The notes: generated by a model not told the origin, from the sequence alone. Shown: positions 1 to 6,787, counted from the stretch's first letter. The stretch is 64,000 nt of DNA from Ramlibacter cellulosilyticus (GCF_014297465.1 NZ_JACORT010000001.1:1-64000); one strand, 5' to 3'. Made by a program: numbers and translations.

Positions 1-10
1 GGCGCTTGCG

Positions 11-124
11 GCCTAACTTGGCGGTCGACTCGGACACGTTGCGGCAAGGGGCCGCCCAGTGCCGTTGGAAATCCTGCACCGTGCGGCCCCTTGCCGCAAC
101 GTGCCGGTCACCTCTACGTTAGAC
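11..124 (+). repeat. attC recombination site 1 of a cassette array
   Basis: The site opens with GCCTAAC (11-17), matching the attC R'' consensus RYYYAAC, and closes with GTTAGAC (118-124), matching GTTRRRY. Between them the strand folds back on itself: CACGTTGCGGCAAGGGGCC near 36-54 has an exact complement near 85-103. The length of about 114 bases and the long imperfect stem fit an integron attC. It would be the 3' end of a cassette whose gene lies before base 1. The same left-arm core recurs at four further places up to 4740. Confidence 0.85.
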
Positions 125-141
125 CGCACGGGGTACCAATC

Positions 142-170
142 TTGCCAGTCGTCCGTCAGTGACGTACACT
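142..170 (+). promoter_or_regulatory. Sigma-70-like promoter of the first TA cassette
   Basis: TTGCCA (142-147) is separated by 17 bases from TACACT (165-170). A start point 6-8 bases downstream would fall at 177-178, directly on the GTG start codon at 178, so the transcript would be leaderless. No Shine-Dalgarno sequence is visible before 178. The promoter is read from sequence only. Confidence 0.55.
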
Positions 171-177
171 GGCGCCA

Positions 178-492
178 GTGCTTACGCTCATCGAAACCCC
201 AACCTTTGCTGCCGAGGCAGACAAGCTGTGGAGTGAAGAAGAGCGGTTGGAGTTCTTCGAGTGGCTGGCAAGCAATCCGGACGCGGGGGATGTGATTCCT
301 GGTAGCGGAGGGTGTCGCAAGCTGCGATGGTCGCGTGCGGGAACTGGCAAGCGCGGCGGAGTAAGGGTCATCTACTTCACGCGGCTGTCGGCGGGGGAAA
401 TCTGGCTGCTGCTGGTGTATGCCAAGGCCGTTCGAGACAACATTCCTAGTCATCTGCTCAAGGCAGTACGTGAGGAGATTGAAAATGGTTAG
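178..492 (+). CDS. higB: HigB2-like RelE-family mRNA interferase toxin
   Basis: A 104-residue protein of the RelE/HigB2 type, expected to cleave mRNA on the ribosome when its antitoxin is lost. Family signatures are GDVIPGSGGCRKLR (about 37-50), GKRGGVRVIYF (57-67) and the hydrophobic strand ending in YAK (81-83). The layout closely resembles Vibrio cholerae HigB2, which is also carried on an integron cassette. The start is GTG at 178; no in-frame ATG lies nearby. The gene overlaps the downstream antitoxin gene by 8 bases, and toxin-first order is usual for Hig modules. It lies between two attC sites, so it is a cassette gene. Function is inferred from family resemblance. Confidence 0.85.
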   Translation: MLTLIETPTFAAEADKLWSEEERLEFFEWLASNPDAGDVIPGSGGCRKLRWSRAGTGKRGGVRVIYFTRLSAGEIWLLLVYAKAVRDNIPSHLLKAVREEIENG

Positions 493-784
493 TCGTACTT
501 CGAAGCCGTCCGCAGGCGAGGACCTGGGCCTCAAGCTGCTGAAGTCCGTGCGTGAGATGAAGGCCGGACAAGCGGCCCGCGTGACGAAGGTGGAACCGAA
601 CGAGGTTGCCCAGGCGAGGCAAAAATCGGGGTTGTCGCAGACGCAGTTCGCCGAGGCACTCGGAATCTCAAAGCGCACCCTTCAAGAGTGGGAGCAGGGC
701 CGCCGCTCTCCGTCGGGCGCCGCGCAAACACTCATTCGTATCGCCAAGCGTCATCCTGAAGTGGTGCGAGAGGCGCTCGGTTGA
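485..784 (+). CDS. higA: HigA2-like XRE-family antitoxin
   Basis: A 99-residue antitoxin partner of the preceding toxin. Residues 1-40 are polar and probably form the flexible toxin-wrapping segment. A helix-turn-helix follows at about 48-72 (LSQTQFAEALGISKRTLQEW), and the tail RRSPSGAAQTLIRIAKRHPEVV is typical of HigA/NadS-type regulators. Start chosen as ATG 485, which overlaps the toxin stop codon and implies coupled translation. HigA proteins usually repress their own operon; here the promoter lies only about 8 bases before the toxin start. The cassette ends with a truncated attC at 792. Confidence 0.85.
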   Translation: MVSRTSKPSAGEDLGLKLLKSVREMKAGQAARVTKVEPNEVAQARQKSGLSQTQFAEALGISKRTLQEWEQGRRSPSGAAQTLIRIAKRHPEVVREALG

Positions 785-791
785 ACGTGCG

Positions 792-872
792 GTCTAACAG
801 AACGGTCGACTCGGACACGTTGCGGCAAGGGGCCGCGAGGCGCCGTTGGATATCCTGCACCTCGTGGCCCCT
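792..872 (+). repeat. attC site 2, left half only, cut by IS element
   Basis: GTCTAAC (792-798) and the shared core GGTCGACTCGGACACGTTGC follow the antitoxin stop, and the loop region matches attC site 1 as far as GTGGCCCC (865-872). The right arm, expected to contain TTGCCGCAACGTG and a terminal GTTAGAC, is absent because the insertion sequence begins at 873. It is not found on the other side of the element either. Confidence 0.8.
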
Positions 873-911
873 TGAACCGCCCCGGGAATCTCGGAGACTT
901 CGTGGTGTGAG

Positions 912-1817
912 TCAGACGGGCATGTCCGACTCGGCGAATTGGCGATAGTAGTTGGCCTCGGCTTCGGCCGGCGGGATGTTCCCGATCGGCTCCAGCAGTC
1001 GGTGGTGGTTGAACCAGGCGACCCATTCCAGAGTGGCCAATTCGACGCTCTCCTTGGTCCTCCATGGCGCACGCTTGTGGATCACTTCGGCCTTGTAGAG
1101 CCCGTTGATCGTTTCCGCGAGCGCGTTGTCGTACGCGTCACCGGCGCTGCCCACCGAGGGCTCGATGCCGGCTTCGGCCAGCCGCTCCGTGTAGCGAATA
1201 CTGACGTATTGCGAGCCGCGGTCCGAATGGTGAATCAGCCCGCCGTCGTCGCCGGGCTTGCGCTCGTACAGGGCCTGCTCCAGTGCGTCGAGGACGAAGT
1301 CGGTACGCATGGTCGACGACACCCGCCAGCCGACGATGCGCCGGGCGAAGACATCGATCACGAAGGCGACGTAGACGAAGCCCTGCCAAGTCGACACGTA
1401 AGTGAAGTCGGAGACCCACAGCTGATTCGGTCGCTGGGCGTAGAACACGCGCTGGACCTTGTCGCTTGGACGCGCCGCTGCGACATCAGGCATGGTGGTG
1501 CGGACCTTCTTGCCCCGTACGACGCCGCGCAGGCCGCTTCGCCGCATCAGCCGCCCCACGGTGCAACGGGCCACCTCGAAGCCTTCGCGCCGAAGCTGCC
1601 GCCAGACCTTGCGCACGCCGTAGACCTGCAGGTTTTCCTGCCAGACGCGTTCAACTTCGCCGACCAGGACGTCGTCTCGCTTGGCACGTTCTGACCGAAG
1701 CTCCGGCTGGGCCCTTCGCTGCGCGTGCAGCCAGTACGTCGACGGGGCGATCTGCATGACCCTGCAGATCGGCTCGACCCCGTACGCACCGCGGTGCTCA
1801 TCGATGAAGGCCTTCAC
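912..1817 (-). CDS. IS3-family transposase OrfB (DDE integrase core)
   Basis: A 301-residue catalytic subunit. The N-terminal half (1-110) is the HTH_21-like DNA-binding region. The rve integrase core carries the DDE triad at D137 (WVSDFTY), D199 (HHSDRGSQY) and E235 (NALAETING). Its GTG start at 1817 overlaps the OrfA stop as GTGA. An OrfAB fusion is normally made by -1 frameshifting in this family, but I see no A6G-type slippery run at the junction, so re-initiation is also possible. The length is full for the family. Confidence 0.93.
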   Translation of the reverse strand: MKAFIDEHRGAYGVEPICRVMQIAPSTYWLHAQRRAQPELRSERAKRDDVLVGEVERVWQENLQVYGVRKVWRQLRREGFEVARCTVGRLMRRSGLRGVVRGKKVRTTMPDVAAARPSDKVQRVFYAQRPNQLWVSDFTYVSTWQGFVYVAFVIDVFARRIVGWRVSSTMRTDFVLDALEQALYERKPGDDGGLIHHSDRGSQYVSIRYTERLAEAGIEPSVGSAGDAYDNALAETINGLYKAEVIHKRAPWRTKESVELATLEWVAWFNHHRLLEPIGNIPPAEAEANYYRQFAESDMPV

Positions 1818-2137
1818 GGCTTGAATCGGCGGTCGAGCTCCGCCTGGGCGAAATATGCGCTGGCCTTGCGCAGAATCTCGTTGGCCTGGCGCAGCTCACG
1901 TACCTCGCGCTCCAGATCCTTGATCCGCTGTTGCTCCTGCGTGCTCAGGCCGGGGCGCTGCCCTGTGTTCGTCTCATGCTGACGCACCCAGCGCCGCAGG
2001 GCCTCCGCGGTGCAACCGATCTTGGCCGCGATCGAAACGATGGCGGCCCACTGCGACTCGTGCTGCGGCTGGCTCTCTTCGACCATCCGAACGGCCCGCT
2101 CGATGACCTCGGGGGAAAATTTCGTTGTCTTTCTCAT
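1814..2137 (-). CDS. IS3-family transposase OrfA (HTH_Tnp_1)
   Basis: A 107-residue DNA-binding subunit. The N-terminal helix-turn-helix runs from about residue 8 to 55 ([13 protein letters not shown]...[15 protein letters not shown]), followed by a leucine-zipper-like coiled coil at 65-95 ([20 protein letters not shown]) used for multimerisation. It starts about 50 bases inside the right inverted repeat and overlaps OrfB by 4 bases. It binds the terminal repeats together with OrfB. Confidence 0.93.
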   Translation of the reverse strand: MRKTTKFSPEVIERAVRMVEESQPQHESQWAAIVSIAAKIGCTAEALRRWVRQHETNTGQRPGLSTQEQQRIKDLEREVRELRQANEILRKASAYFAQAELDRRFKP

Positions 2138-2193
2138 GGCTTCCTCTTCTCAAGTGTAGAAGCCTCCGAGAAAGCTGGAGCGGTTCAAATGCG

Positions 2194-2254
2194 GTCTAAC
2201 AGGTCGGTCGACTCGGACACGTTGCGGCAGGCGCCGGTCACCTTCACGTTCGAC
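2194..2254 (+). repeat. attC site 3, short form
   Basis: GTCTAAC (2194-2200) is followed by the shared core GGTCGACTCGGACACGTTGC and then directly by GGCGCCGGTCACCTTCACGTT. The central palindrome is lost, giving a site of about 61 bases. The closing box GTTCGAC (2248-2254) departs from GTTRRRY at one position. It begins 6 bases after the IS right end, so the cassette it belonged to is missing. Confidence 0.7.
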
Positions 2255-2380
2255 GTCACAACCCTCTGGCGGGCCTCCGTGTGGGTACGTTTCTGTTCTT
2301 GCAATTCGCTGGGGCTTGCCCGGTGACCTTCCTGCGCCAAGCCGGTGCGGGTCGGTTTATAAACGAGAGAAGGAGCTGAG
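2255..2380 (+). promoter_or_regulatory. Leader region of the 2381 cassette gene
   Basis: About 125 non-coding bases between attC site 3 and the next start codon. A TATAAA box lies at 2358-2363; the corresponding -35 region is weak. A clear Shine-Dalgarno AGGAG (2371-2375) sits 5 bases before ATG 2381 and fixes that start. Confidence 0.4.
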
Positions 2381-3544
2381 ATGGTGATTCGAGCGATCCT
2401 TTTCGCGATGCTTGCTTCTATTGGAACCAGTCCGTCTGTTGCGCAAGTTGCGTGGTTATCTGCCGAATATGTGTGTGCCCGATCGTCGAGATCCTTCTCC
2501 GGAGAGAAGCCCGGTAGTGGCGCAGGAGGACTCACAGACACCGCTGCGGCGGTTTCCGAAGATACCGCTCTGCGACTTCTTGTGGAAAGACGAGTTGCCT
2601 TCTTCGAGCAGTCACTCGTCGGCTCTGTGACGCCGCTTGGCATTTATGCAGGGCAATCGGCGAGAGAAGGATTTGTGCGGCTTGCAGTTGTCCCGAGCAA
2701 CCCGGCCGCATGCCTCGCGAGCTTGCCTAGATTGCGGTTTGGAACCCTGTACCGCTTATACACATCGGGAATGCGCCCGGACGAGTGCTTGAAGGTGGAC
2801 CTCGTGCAGGCACCCTCCGGGAGACACCTCCTGCGAACGACGAACTCCCGACAAGGCGGCGCATACGTGACGCGACACGAACTGGTCGATATGGATACAG
2901 ATCAGACGCGAGGAGAAATCGTCAGTGCGACTTCAGATCGGGGGCCAAGTTCACTTGGAGGCGCAATCATAGGTTCAATCCTGCCCGCTCCCGGCAAGAG
3001 TTGCCGAGCCGACCTACAGAGTTTGACCAACGAGTTCGTCTCTGCAGCGAGCAGTGCATCACCTTCCCTTGTGCCTTCGGCAACTTCGGTGGAGAAGCCA
3101 GTACCTAGCTCTGAACTGCTTTTCTCTCGAAGCGACGTGACGTCCCGTGTGCTGCGGGAAATGGGCAACGACCCGCCAGAAGGTGACGTAGTAGTCGCGA
3201 GTGACGGCTATAGGGCATTGGTGGCCCACCAAGCCTCGCTTGTTGCGCACCTCGACCTTGATAGATGGCAGGGATGCCGTCCCACAGTACTGCCATTGAA
3301 GACGGGCGTGCTTGTGATCGGCTATACGAGCCACGGGCTGACACTAACACCTGTGGGCCTGGATGGCCGGAGCAGCCCAAGCTACCTAGCAGTGTTTGAC
3401 GAGACTCGAACCGCGTTGACTGGTGAAGGATGTGGCACATCGCTGGCAGCCGTCCGGGGCAGTCGATTGCTTTTGCACTCAAATCTGCCCGGAGCCCGCC
3501 CTGCTGTGCTCGAAGCCGATCTGAAAAGGGTGGGGTTGGAGTAA
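2381..3544 (+). CDS. Cassette-encoded exported protein of unknown function
   Basis: A 387-residue protein I do not recognise. Residues 1-21 look like a signal peptide (hydrophobic AILFAMLASIG, then SPSVAQ with cleavage after VAQ), so it is probably periplasmic or surface-exposed. The rest has no clear domain; there are Ser/Ala-rich linkers near residues 215-245 and a few cysteines (about 28, 111, 127, 207, 302, 350), some of which could form disulfides. It is much longer than a typical cassette protein. Base composition is visibly less GC-rich than the chromosomal genes after 5131, which fits recent acquisition. It is flanked by attC sites 3 and 4. The start is supported by AGGAG 5 bases upstream. 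No function is proposed. Confidence 0.75.
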   Translation: MVIRAILFAMLASIGTSPSVAQVAWLSAEYVCARSSRSFSGEKPGSGAGGLTDTAAAVSEDTALRLLVERRVAFFEQSLVGSVTPLGIYAGQSAREGFVRLAVVPSNPAACLASLPRLRFGTLYRLYTSGMRPDECLKVDLVQAPSGRHLLRTTNSRQGGAYVTRHELVDMDTDQTRGEIVSATSDRGPSSLGGAIIGSILPAPGKSCRADLQSLTNEFVSAASSASPSLVPSATSVEKPVPSSELLFSRSDVTSRVLREMGNDPPEGDVVVASDGYRALVAHQASLVAHLDLDRWQGCRPTVLPLKTGVLVIGYTSHGLTLTPVGLDGRSSPSYLAVFDETRTALTGEGCGTSLAAVRGSRLLLHSNLPGARPAVLEADLKRVGLE

Positions 3545-3559
3545 GGGGAAGACCGTGAC

Positions 3560-3631
3560 GTCGAACTGGTCGGTCGACTCGGACACGTTGCGGCCCCTTG
3601 CCGCAACGTGCCGGTCACCTTCACGTTAGAC
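3560..3631 (+). repeat. attC site 4
   Basis: A compact 72-base site. A degenerate left box GTCGAAC (3560-3566) is followed by GGTCGGTCGACTCGGACACG, then TTGCGGCCCCTTGCCGCAACG, which folds as a short hairpin, and the canonical right box GTTAGAC (3625-3631). It closes the cassette of the exported protein. Confidence 0.8.
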
Positions 3632-3646
3632 CGCCGAGTCACCGGT

Positions 3647-3675
3647 TTGACGTACATACGCCGTGTATATACACT
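3647..3675 (+). promoter_or_regulatory. brnTA promoter with overlapping palindromic operator
   Basis: TTGACG (3647-3652), a 17-base spacer and TACACT (3670-3675). The -10 region overlaps the perfect 12-base palindrome GTGTATATACAC (3663-3674), a good candidate for the BrnA operator because BrnTA modules repress themselves. The -10 box ends 5 bases before ATG 3681, so the transcript should be leaderless, as for the first TA cassette. Confidence 0.65.
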
Positions 3676-3680
3676 AGCGC

Positions 3681-3956
3681 ATGGAGTTCACATGGTCCGA
3701 AGCGAAACGGACTTCCAACCTCAAGAAGCATGGGCTGGATTTCGTCGATGCTCCTTCTGTGTTTGAAGGCGTGACGTTTACGTTCGAAGACGATCGGTTC
3801 TCCTACGACGAGCAGCGCTATGTCACCCTTGGATTGCTCGCCGGCATTCCCGTCTCGGTAGTTCACACGGAGAGTGACCATGAAATCCGCATCATCTCGT
3901 TCCGCAAAGCCACAAGCCGCGAAGCGCAAATCTACTTCGATGAAATCAAGGACTGA
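3681..3956 (+). CDS. brnT: BrnT-family ribonuclease toxin
   Basis: A 91-residue protein with the full BrnT pattern: MEFTWSEAKRTSNLKKHGLDF at the N terminus, an acidic middle (FEDDRFSYDEQRYVTLG) and the RIISFRKATSREAQIYFDE C-terminal strand-helix. BrnT has a RelE-like fold and degrades RNA. ATG 3681 is the only sensible start and matches the family length. The gene overlaps the downstream antitoxin gene by 77 bases, which is large but seen in brnTA pairs. It sits in a cassette between attC sites 4 and 5. Confidence 0.92.
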   Translation: MEFTWSEAKRTSNLKKHGLDFVDAPSVFEGVTFTFEDDRFSYDEQRYVTLGLLAGIPVSVVHTESDHEIRIISFRKATSREAQIYFDEIKD

Positions 3957-4188
3957 TTGGGCTCGCCTGAAGTCAGGCGTAGCCGTGGCTTCGGACGACC
4001 ATCCCGAGGCAGACGTCAAACACATCGTCCGCGGAGTTGTCCGCCGCGGCTTGCAGCCAGTTCCGCCGAAGGCTTCAATTTCGTTGCGCGTCGATCAAGA
4101 CGTTTTGGACTGGTTCAAGGCACAAGGCCCCGGCTACCAGACCCGCATCAATACCGTCTTGCGGGCGTTTCGGGATGCATCGGTATAA
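3880..4188 (+). CDS. brnA: BrnA-family antitoxin
   Basis: A protein of about 102 residues. A basic N-terminal tail is followed by SRTDWARLKSG, which is characteristic of BrnA, and a C-terminal ribbon-helix-helix with PPKASISLRVDQDVLDWFKAQG and YQTRINTVLRAF. BrnA neutralises BrnT and represses the operon. ATG 3880 was chosen because GGAGAG lies 5 bases upstream; GTG 3874 and ATG 3940 are alternatives. The stop codon is embedded in the left box of attC site 5. Confidence 0.88.
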   Translation: MKSASSRSAKPQAAKRKSTSMKSRTDWARLKSGVAVASDDHPEADVKHIVRGVVRRGLQPVPPKASISLRVDQDVLDWFKAQGPGYQTRINTVLRAFRDASV

Positions 4189-4239
4189 CAGGTCGGTCGC
4201 TCGCGTTGCAGCAAGGCGCCGGTCACCTTCCCGTCAGTC
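4183..4239 (+). repeat. attC site 5, degenerate
   Basis: GTATAAC (4183-4189) overlaps the brnA stop codon. The following GGTCGGTCGCTCGCGTTGC and GGCGCCGGTCACCTTCCCG parallel attC site 3 but with substitutions, and the right box has decayed to GTCAGTC (4233-4239). It is recognised by its order and shared segments and is probably a weak recombination site. Confidence 0.55.
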
Positions 4240-4251
4240 CCCCACCGCGCT

Positions 4252-4695
4252 ATGGACCCCCTCAGCCTTGACCAGTTTCCTCAGCCGGAGCACAACGACC
4301 CGGGCAGCGTGACCGCCGCACTGGAGGCGCTTCGAGGTGCTCGGGATGAAGAGTCTGCTGCGGAGGCTTACGACGCCTTTCTATGGTCCGTGGGCGATAA
4401 CCACGCGGGGACGTTCTACCCGGTCGTGCTGGCCGTCCTGCCGGAGATCGAGAAGCTCCTGGTGGATGGCGAGTACTGGGCACAGCGCGCCACGATCGAA
4501 GCGCTCATCGATCTTGGCGGATCGTTCGCTCCGGAGGAAGGGTACGAGACGTACCTCGGAGGATCGGTCCAGCATACGCTGAGGAGCTTCATCCACTCGC
4601 TGCGGCGGCAACTTGCTCCTCTTGCGATCGGTGACGATCCGAGGGCGAAGAGTGCGGCCGATCTTCTGGAGCTGATCGATGACCAAGCGGGCTGA
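4252..4695 (+). CDS. Cassette-encoded helical protein, unknown function
   Basis: A 147-residue acidic, cytosolic protein without signal peptide. The predicted helices and the stretch WAQRATIEALIDLGGSF (about 82-98) resemble one HEAT-like helical pair. The shape recalls uncharacterised helical-repeat or immunity-type proteins, but no named family can be assigned. ATG 4252 is 12 bases after attC site 5, typical cassette spacing. The stop overlaps the start of the DUF1801 reading frame. Treat any immunity function as a guess. Confidence 0.7.
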   Translation: MDPLSLDQFPQPEHNDPGSVTAALEALRGARDEESAAEAYDAFLWSVGDNHAGTFYPVVLAVLPEIEKLLVDGEYWAQRATIEALIDLGGSFAPEEGYETYLGGSVQHTLRSFIHSLRRQLAPLAIGDDPRAKSAADLLELIDDQAG

Positions 4696-5128
4696 CGGGC
4701 CGGTCGGCCCGGACACGTTGCGGCAAGGGGCCGTGCGGCTTCTCGCAGGGGGAAATCCCCAGATCGCGAAGGCCGATGGAGATGCTCCCGTGCAGGCGTA
4801 CATCGCAGCAATGCCTGGATGGAAACGCGACGTGGGCCAGCGGCTGGACGAACTCATCTCCCAGGCCGTCCCTGGTGTTCACAAGGCCGTGCGCTGGAAC
4901 TCGCCCATGTATGGCATCAAGGGGCAGGGCTGGTTCGCCAGTTTCCATGTCTTCACCAGCTATGTGAAGGTCACCTTCTTCAAGGGGACCTCGCTGCGCC
5001 CGGTCCCGCCCGGTGGTACGGCAAAGGAAGCCCGGTGGATCGATGTCCCGGAAGGCGCGTTCGACGAAGCGCAGTTGGTCGACTGGATCGAACAAGCCGC
5101 AGCCATTCCGGGCTGGGGAAATTCCTGA
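4679..5128 (+). CDS. DUF1801 family protein with attC-derived N terminus
   Basis: An open frame of 149 residues. Residues about 28-149 form a DUF1801 (YdhG-like) domain: GDAPVQAYIAAMPGW, VRWNSPMYGIKG, FHVFTSYVKVTFFKG and the C-terminal LVDWIEQAAAIPGW. The first 25 residues, including DTLRQGA, are a translation of the attC remnant and not family sequence. The frame has ATG at 4679, inside the end of the preceding cassette gene; the only later candidates are GTG 4790 and ATG 4811, which would clip the domain. Translation may now start in the former cassette. DUF1801 proteins have no firmly established activity. The stop is 2 bases before the next start, so the two genes are likely co-transcribed. 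Confidence 0.8.
   Translation: MTKRADGPVGPDTLRQGAVRLLAGGNPQIAKADGDAPVQAYIAAMPGWKRDVGQRLDELISQAVPGVHKAVRWNSPMYGIKGQGWFASFHVFTSYVKVTFFKGTSLRPVPPGGTAKEARWIDVPEGAFDEAQLVDWIEQAAAIPGWGNS
4702..4733 (+). repeat. attC remnant 6 at the array edge
   Basis: GGTCGGCCCGGACACGTTGC and GGCAAGGGGCCG match the left arm of attC site 1, but no complementary right arm and no GTTRRRY box follow; sequence resembling the DUF1801 gene begins within about 20 bases. This is the last trace of the cassette array. Confidence 0.65.
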
Positions 5129-5130
5129 CC

Positions 5131-5688
5131 ATGGGACTCCTGACCTTCTCCATCAACCTCACCCTGGACGGCTGCGTCGACCACCAGGAAGGCGTCGCCG
5201 ACGAGGAGACGCACGCCTTCTTCACGCGCCTCCTGGAGGAGAGCGGCGCGATGCTGTGGGGCCGTATCACCTACGAGATGATGGAGAGCTACTGGCCCGC
5301 GGTCGCCCGCGGCGACGTGGAGGCGCCGCCGGCGGTCCGCGAATGGGCCGTCAAGCTGGAGGCCAAGCCGAAGCACGTGGTGTCCTCCACGCGAAAGGAC
5401 TTCCCCTGGACCAACAGCCACCATATCGCCGGAGATTTGCGCACGGGGGTGCAGAAGCTGAAGGACGCGACACCGGCCGGCGTGCTCCTCGCCAGCGGCA
5501 AGCTCGCGACCGAGCTGGACCGCCTGGACCTGATCGACGAATACAAGTTTCTCGTGCACCCCAGAATCGCAGGCCACGGCCCCACCTTGTACCACGGCGG
5601 GCTGCCTGGCACGCGGCGGCTCGAGCTGCTCTCGGCGAAGCCGCTGCGTTGCGGGGCAGTCGCCATGCACTACCGGCGGGCGCGCTGA
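5131..5688 (+). CDS. Dihydrofolate-reductase-fold / RibD C-terminal family protein
   Basis: A 185-residue protein with the RibD_C fold: N-terminal strand TFSINLTLDGCVD, the helix region AMLWGRITYEMMESYWP (a GR-T-Y/F-E motif seen in YwjB/YyaP-like reductases) and VLLASGKLATELDRLDLIDEYKFLVHP, in which the usual GG is replaced by SG, before the C-terminal strands. The family is NADPH-binding reductase-like, but the substrate is rarely known. It starts at ATG 5131 right after the DUF1801 stop; such pairs are frequent. The gene ends before a convergent neighbour with a hairpin between. Confidence 0.85.
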   Translation: MGLLTFSINLTLDGCVDHQEGVADEETHAFFTRLLEESGAMLWGRITYEMMESYWPAVARGDVEAPPAVREWAVKLEAKPKHVVSSTRKDFPWTNSHHIAGDLRTGVQKLKDATPAGVLLASGKLATELDRLDLIDEYKFLVHPRIAGHGPTLYHGGLPGTRRLELLSAKPLRCGAVAMHYRRAR

Positions 5689-5692
5689 CTCG

Positions 5693-5720
5693 TGCCACGA
5701 CCGAACCAGGCGTCGTGGCA
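5693..5720. terminator. Hairpin between convergent genes
   Basis: TGCCACGAC (5693-5701) and GTCGTGGCA (5712-5720) form a perfect 9-bp stem with a 10-base loop in the 55-base gap between convergent genes. There is no T-run on either side, so it would be a weak or factor-assisted terminator. Confidence 0.5.
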
Positions 5721-5743
5721 GCGCCACCGGGGGGCTGTGACGC

Positions 5744-6787
5744 TCACGTGAGCCGCCGGAACCACACCACCGACAGCGTCCCCGCCACCACCATCAGCAC
5801 CGCCGACACGAGCGCGGCCAGTGCCGTCAGCTCCGTCTCGCGCTTCACCACCTGCAGCTGCGAGCCCAGGTTCGCGTAGACGCTGCGCAGCGTTTCCGCC
5901 GTCGCGGCGTGGTGGTATTCGCCGCCGGTCATGCGGGCCACTTCGCGCAACGTGGGCTCGTCCAGCTGCATGTAGATCGGGATGCCTTCGGGCGTGGCGG
6001 TGTCGCCCATCACGGTGCCGAGCCCGATCACGTACACGCGCACGCCGCGGTCGGCCGCCATCTTCGCGGCTTCGAGGGTGTCGATGCCGGTGGTCCGCCG
6101 GCCGTCGCTCAGGAGGATGATGGCCGCGGGCGCATAGGAGCCCGGGGCGACCGGTTCCACCTGCTTCGGCCCGGGCTTGCCCTTCTCGTCCAGGCTGCGG
6201 CCGCGCGGTTTGCCGTTGCCGCCGAAGGTCATCTCGCCCACGTCGATGCCGTGGTCCGGGAACAGTTCCGCGAGGCACAGCACGATCGCATTGCCCACCG
6301 CGGTGCCCATCTGCATCTGGAAGCCGTCGATCGCGGCGACCAGCGCTTCGCGATCGAGCGTCGCGCGCTGCGCCACCTGGCTGCTGCCCGCGAACGTCAC
6401 CAGCCCCACTTCCACGTCCTTGGGCAACTCGCGCAGGAACAGCTTGGCGCCTTCCTGCGCGGCAACGAGGCGCGTGGGCTTCACGTCCGTGACGCGCATG
6501 CTCAGCGAGATGTCGATGGCCAGCATCACCGACGAGCGCGCCCACGGCAGCGGGACGCGCGCCACCGGGCGTGCCACTCCGAAGAGCAGCGCGCAGAGCG
6601 CCAGGAAGAACAGCGCGGGCGGCACGTGCCGCCGCCACGCGCGCCCCTGCGCCGCCTCGCGCGGCACCGCCACGCTGCTGTAGCGCAACGCGGCCTTGCG
6701 CCGCCGCCGCAACAGCCACACGTAGACCGTGGGCAGCAGCGGCAGCGCCAGCATCAGCCAGAGGGTCTGGGGCCAGAGGAAGAACAT
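5744..6787 (-). CDS. BatA-like von Willebrand factor A membrane protein
   Basis: A 347-residue inner-membrane protein. Two N-terminal membrane segments (about 5-25 and 56-74) flank an arginine-rich loop, as in the Aerotolerance (BatA) family. The VWA domain follows with an intact MIDAS motif DISLS (92-96), the GLVTFAGSS strand and ILLSDGRRTTG. A final membrane segment lies near 317-340. VWA proteins of this class bind a divalent metal and often pair with MoxR AAA ATPases; no moxR gene is next to it here. Start ATG 6787. The SARP-type regulator gene lies upstream on the same strand with a 46-base gap, so both could share a transcript. Confidence 0.88.
   Translation of the reverse strand: MFFLWPQTLWLMLALPLLPTVYVWLLRRRRKAALRYSSVAVPREAAQGRAWRRHVPPALFFLALCALLFGVARPVARVPLPWARSSVMLAIDISLSMRVTDVKPTRLVAAQEGAKLFLRELPKDVEVGLVTFAGSSQVAQRATLDREALVAAIDGFQMQMGTAVGNAIVLCLAELFPDHGIDVGEMTFGGNGKPRGRSLDEKGKPGPKQVEPVAPGSYAPAAIILLSDGRRTTGIDTLEAAKMAADRGVRVYVIGLGTVMGDTATPEGIPIYMQLDEPTLREVARMTGGEYHHAATAETLRSVYANLGSQLQVVKRETELTALAALVSAVLMVVAGTLSVVWFRRLT

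Larger units (their letters stand above)
873..2187 (-). mobile_element. IS3-family insertion sequence (TGAACCG-type ends)
   Basis: A 1315-base element bounded by imperfect 29-base inverted repeats, 873-901 and 2159-2187. Both begin TGAACCGC, share CTCGGAG and end CTTC. It encodes OrfA and OrfB on the minus strand in the usual IS3 order. TGAACCG termini are typical of the IS51/IS3-like subgroup. The three bases outside each end (CCT on the left, AAT on the right) do not match, so no 3-4 bp target duplication remains. Both reading frames look intact, so the element may be active. Confidence 0.93.

Noticed and set aside
3881-4330. Alternative overlapping frames around brnA and the following attC
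   Set aside because: They lack family similarity; brnA in frame 3880-4188 explains the region.
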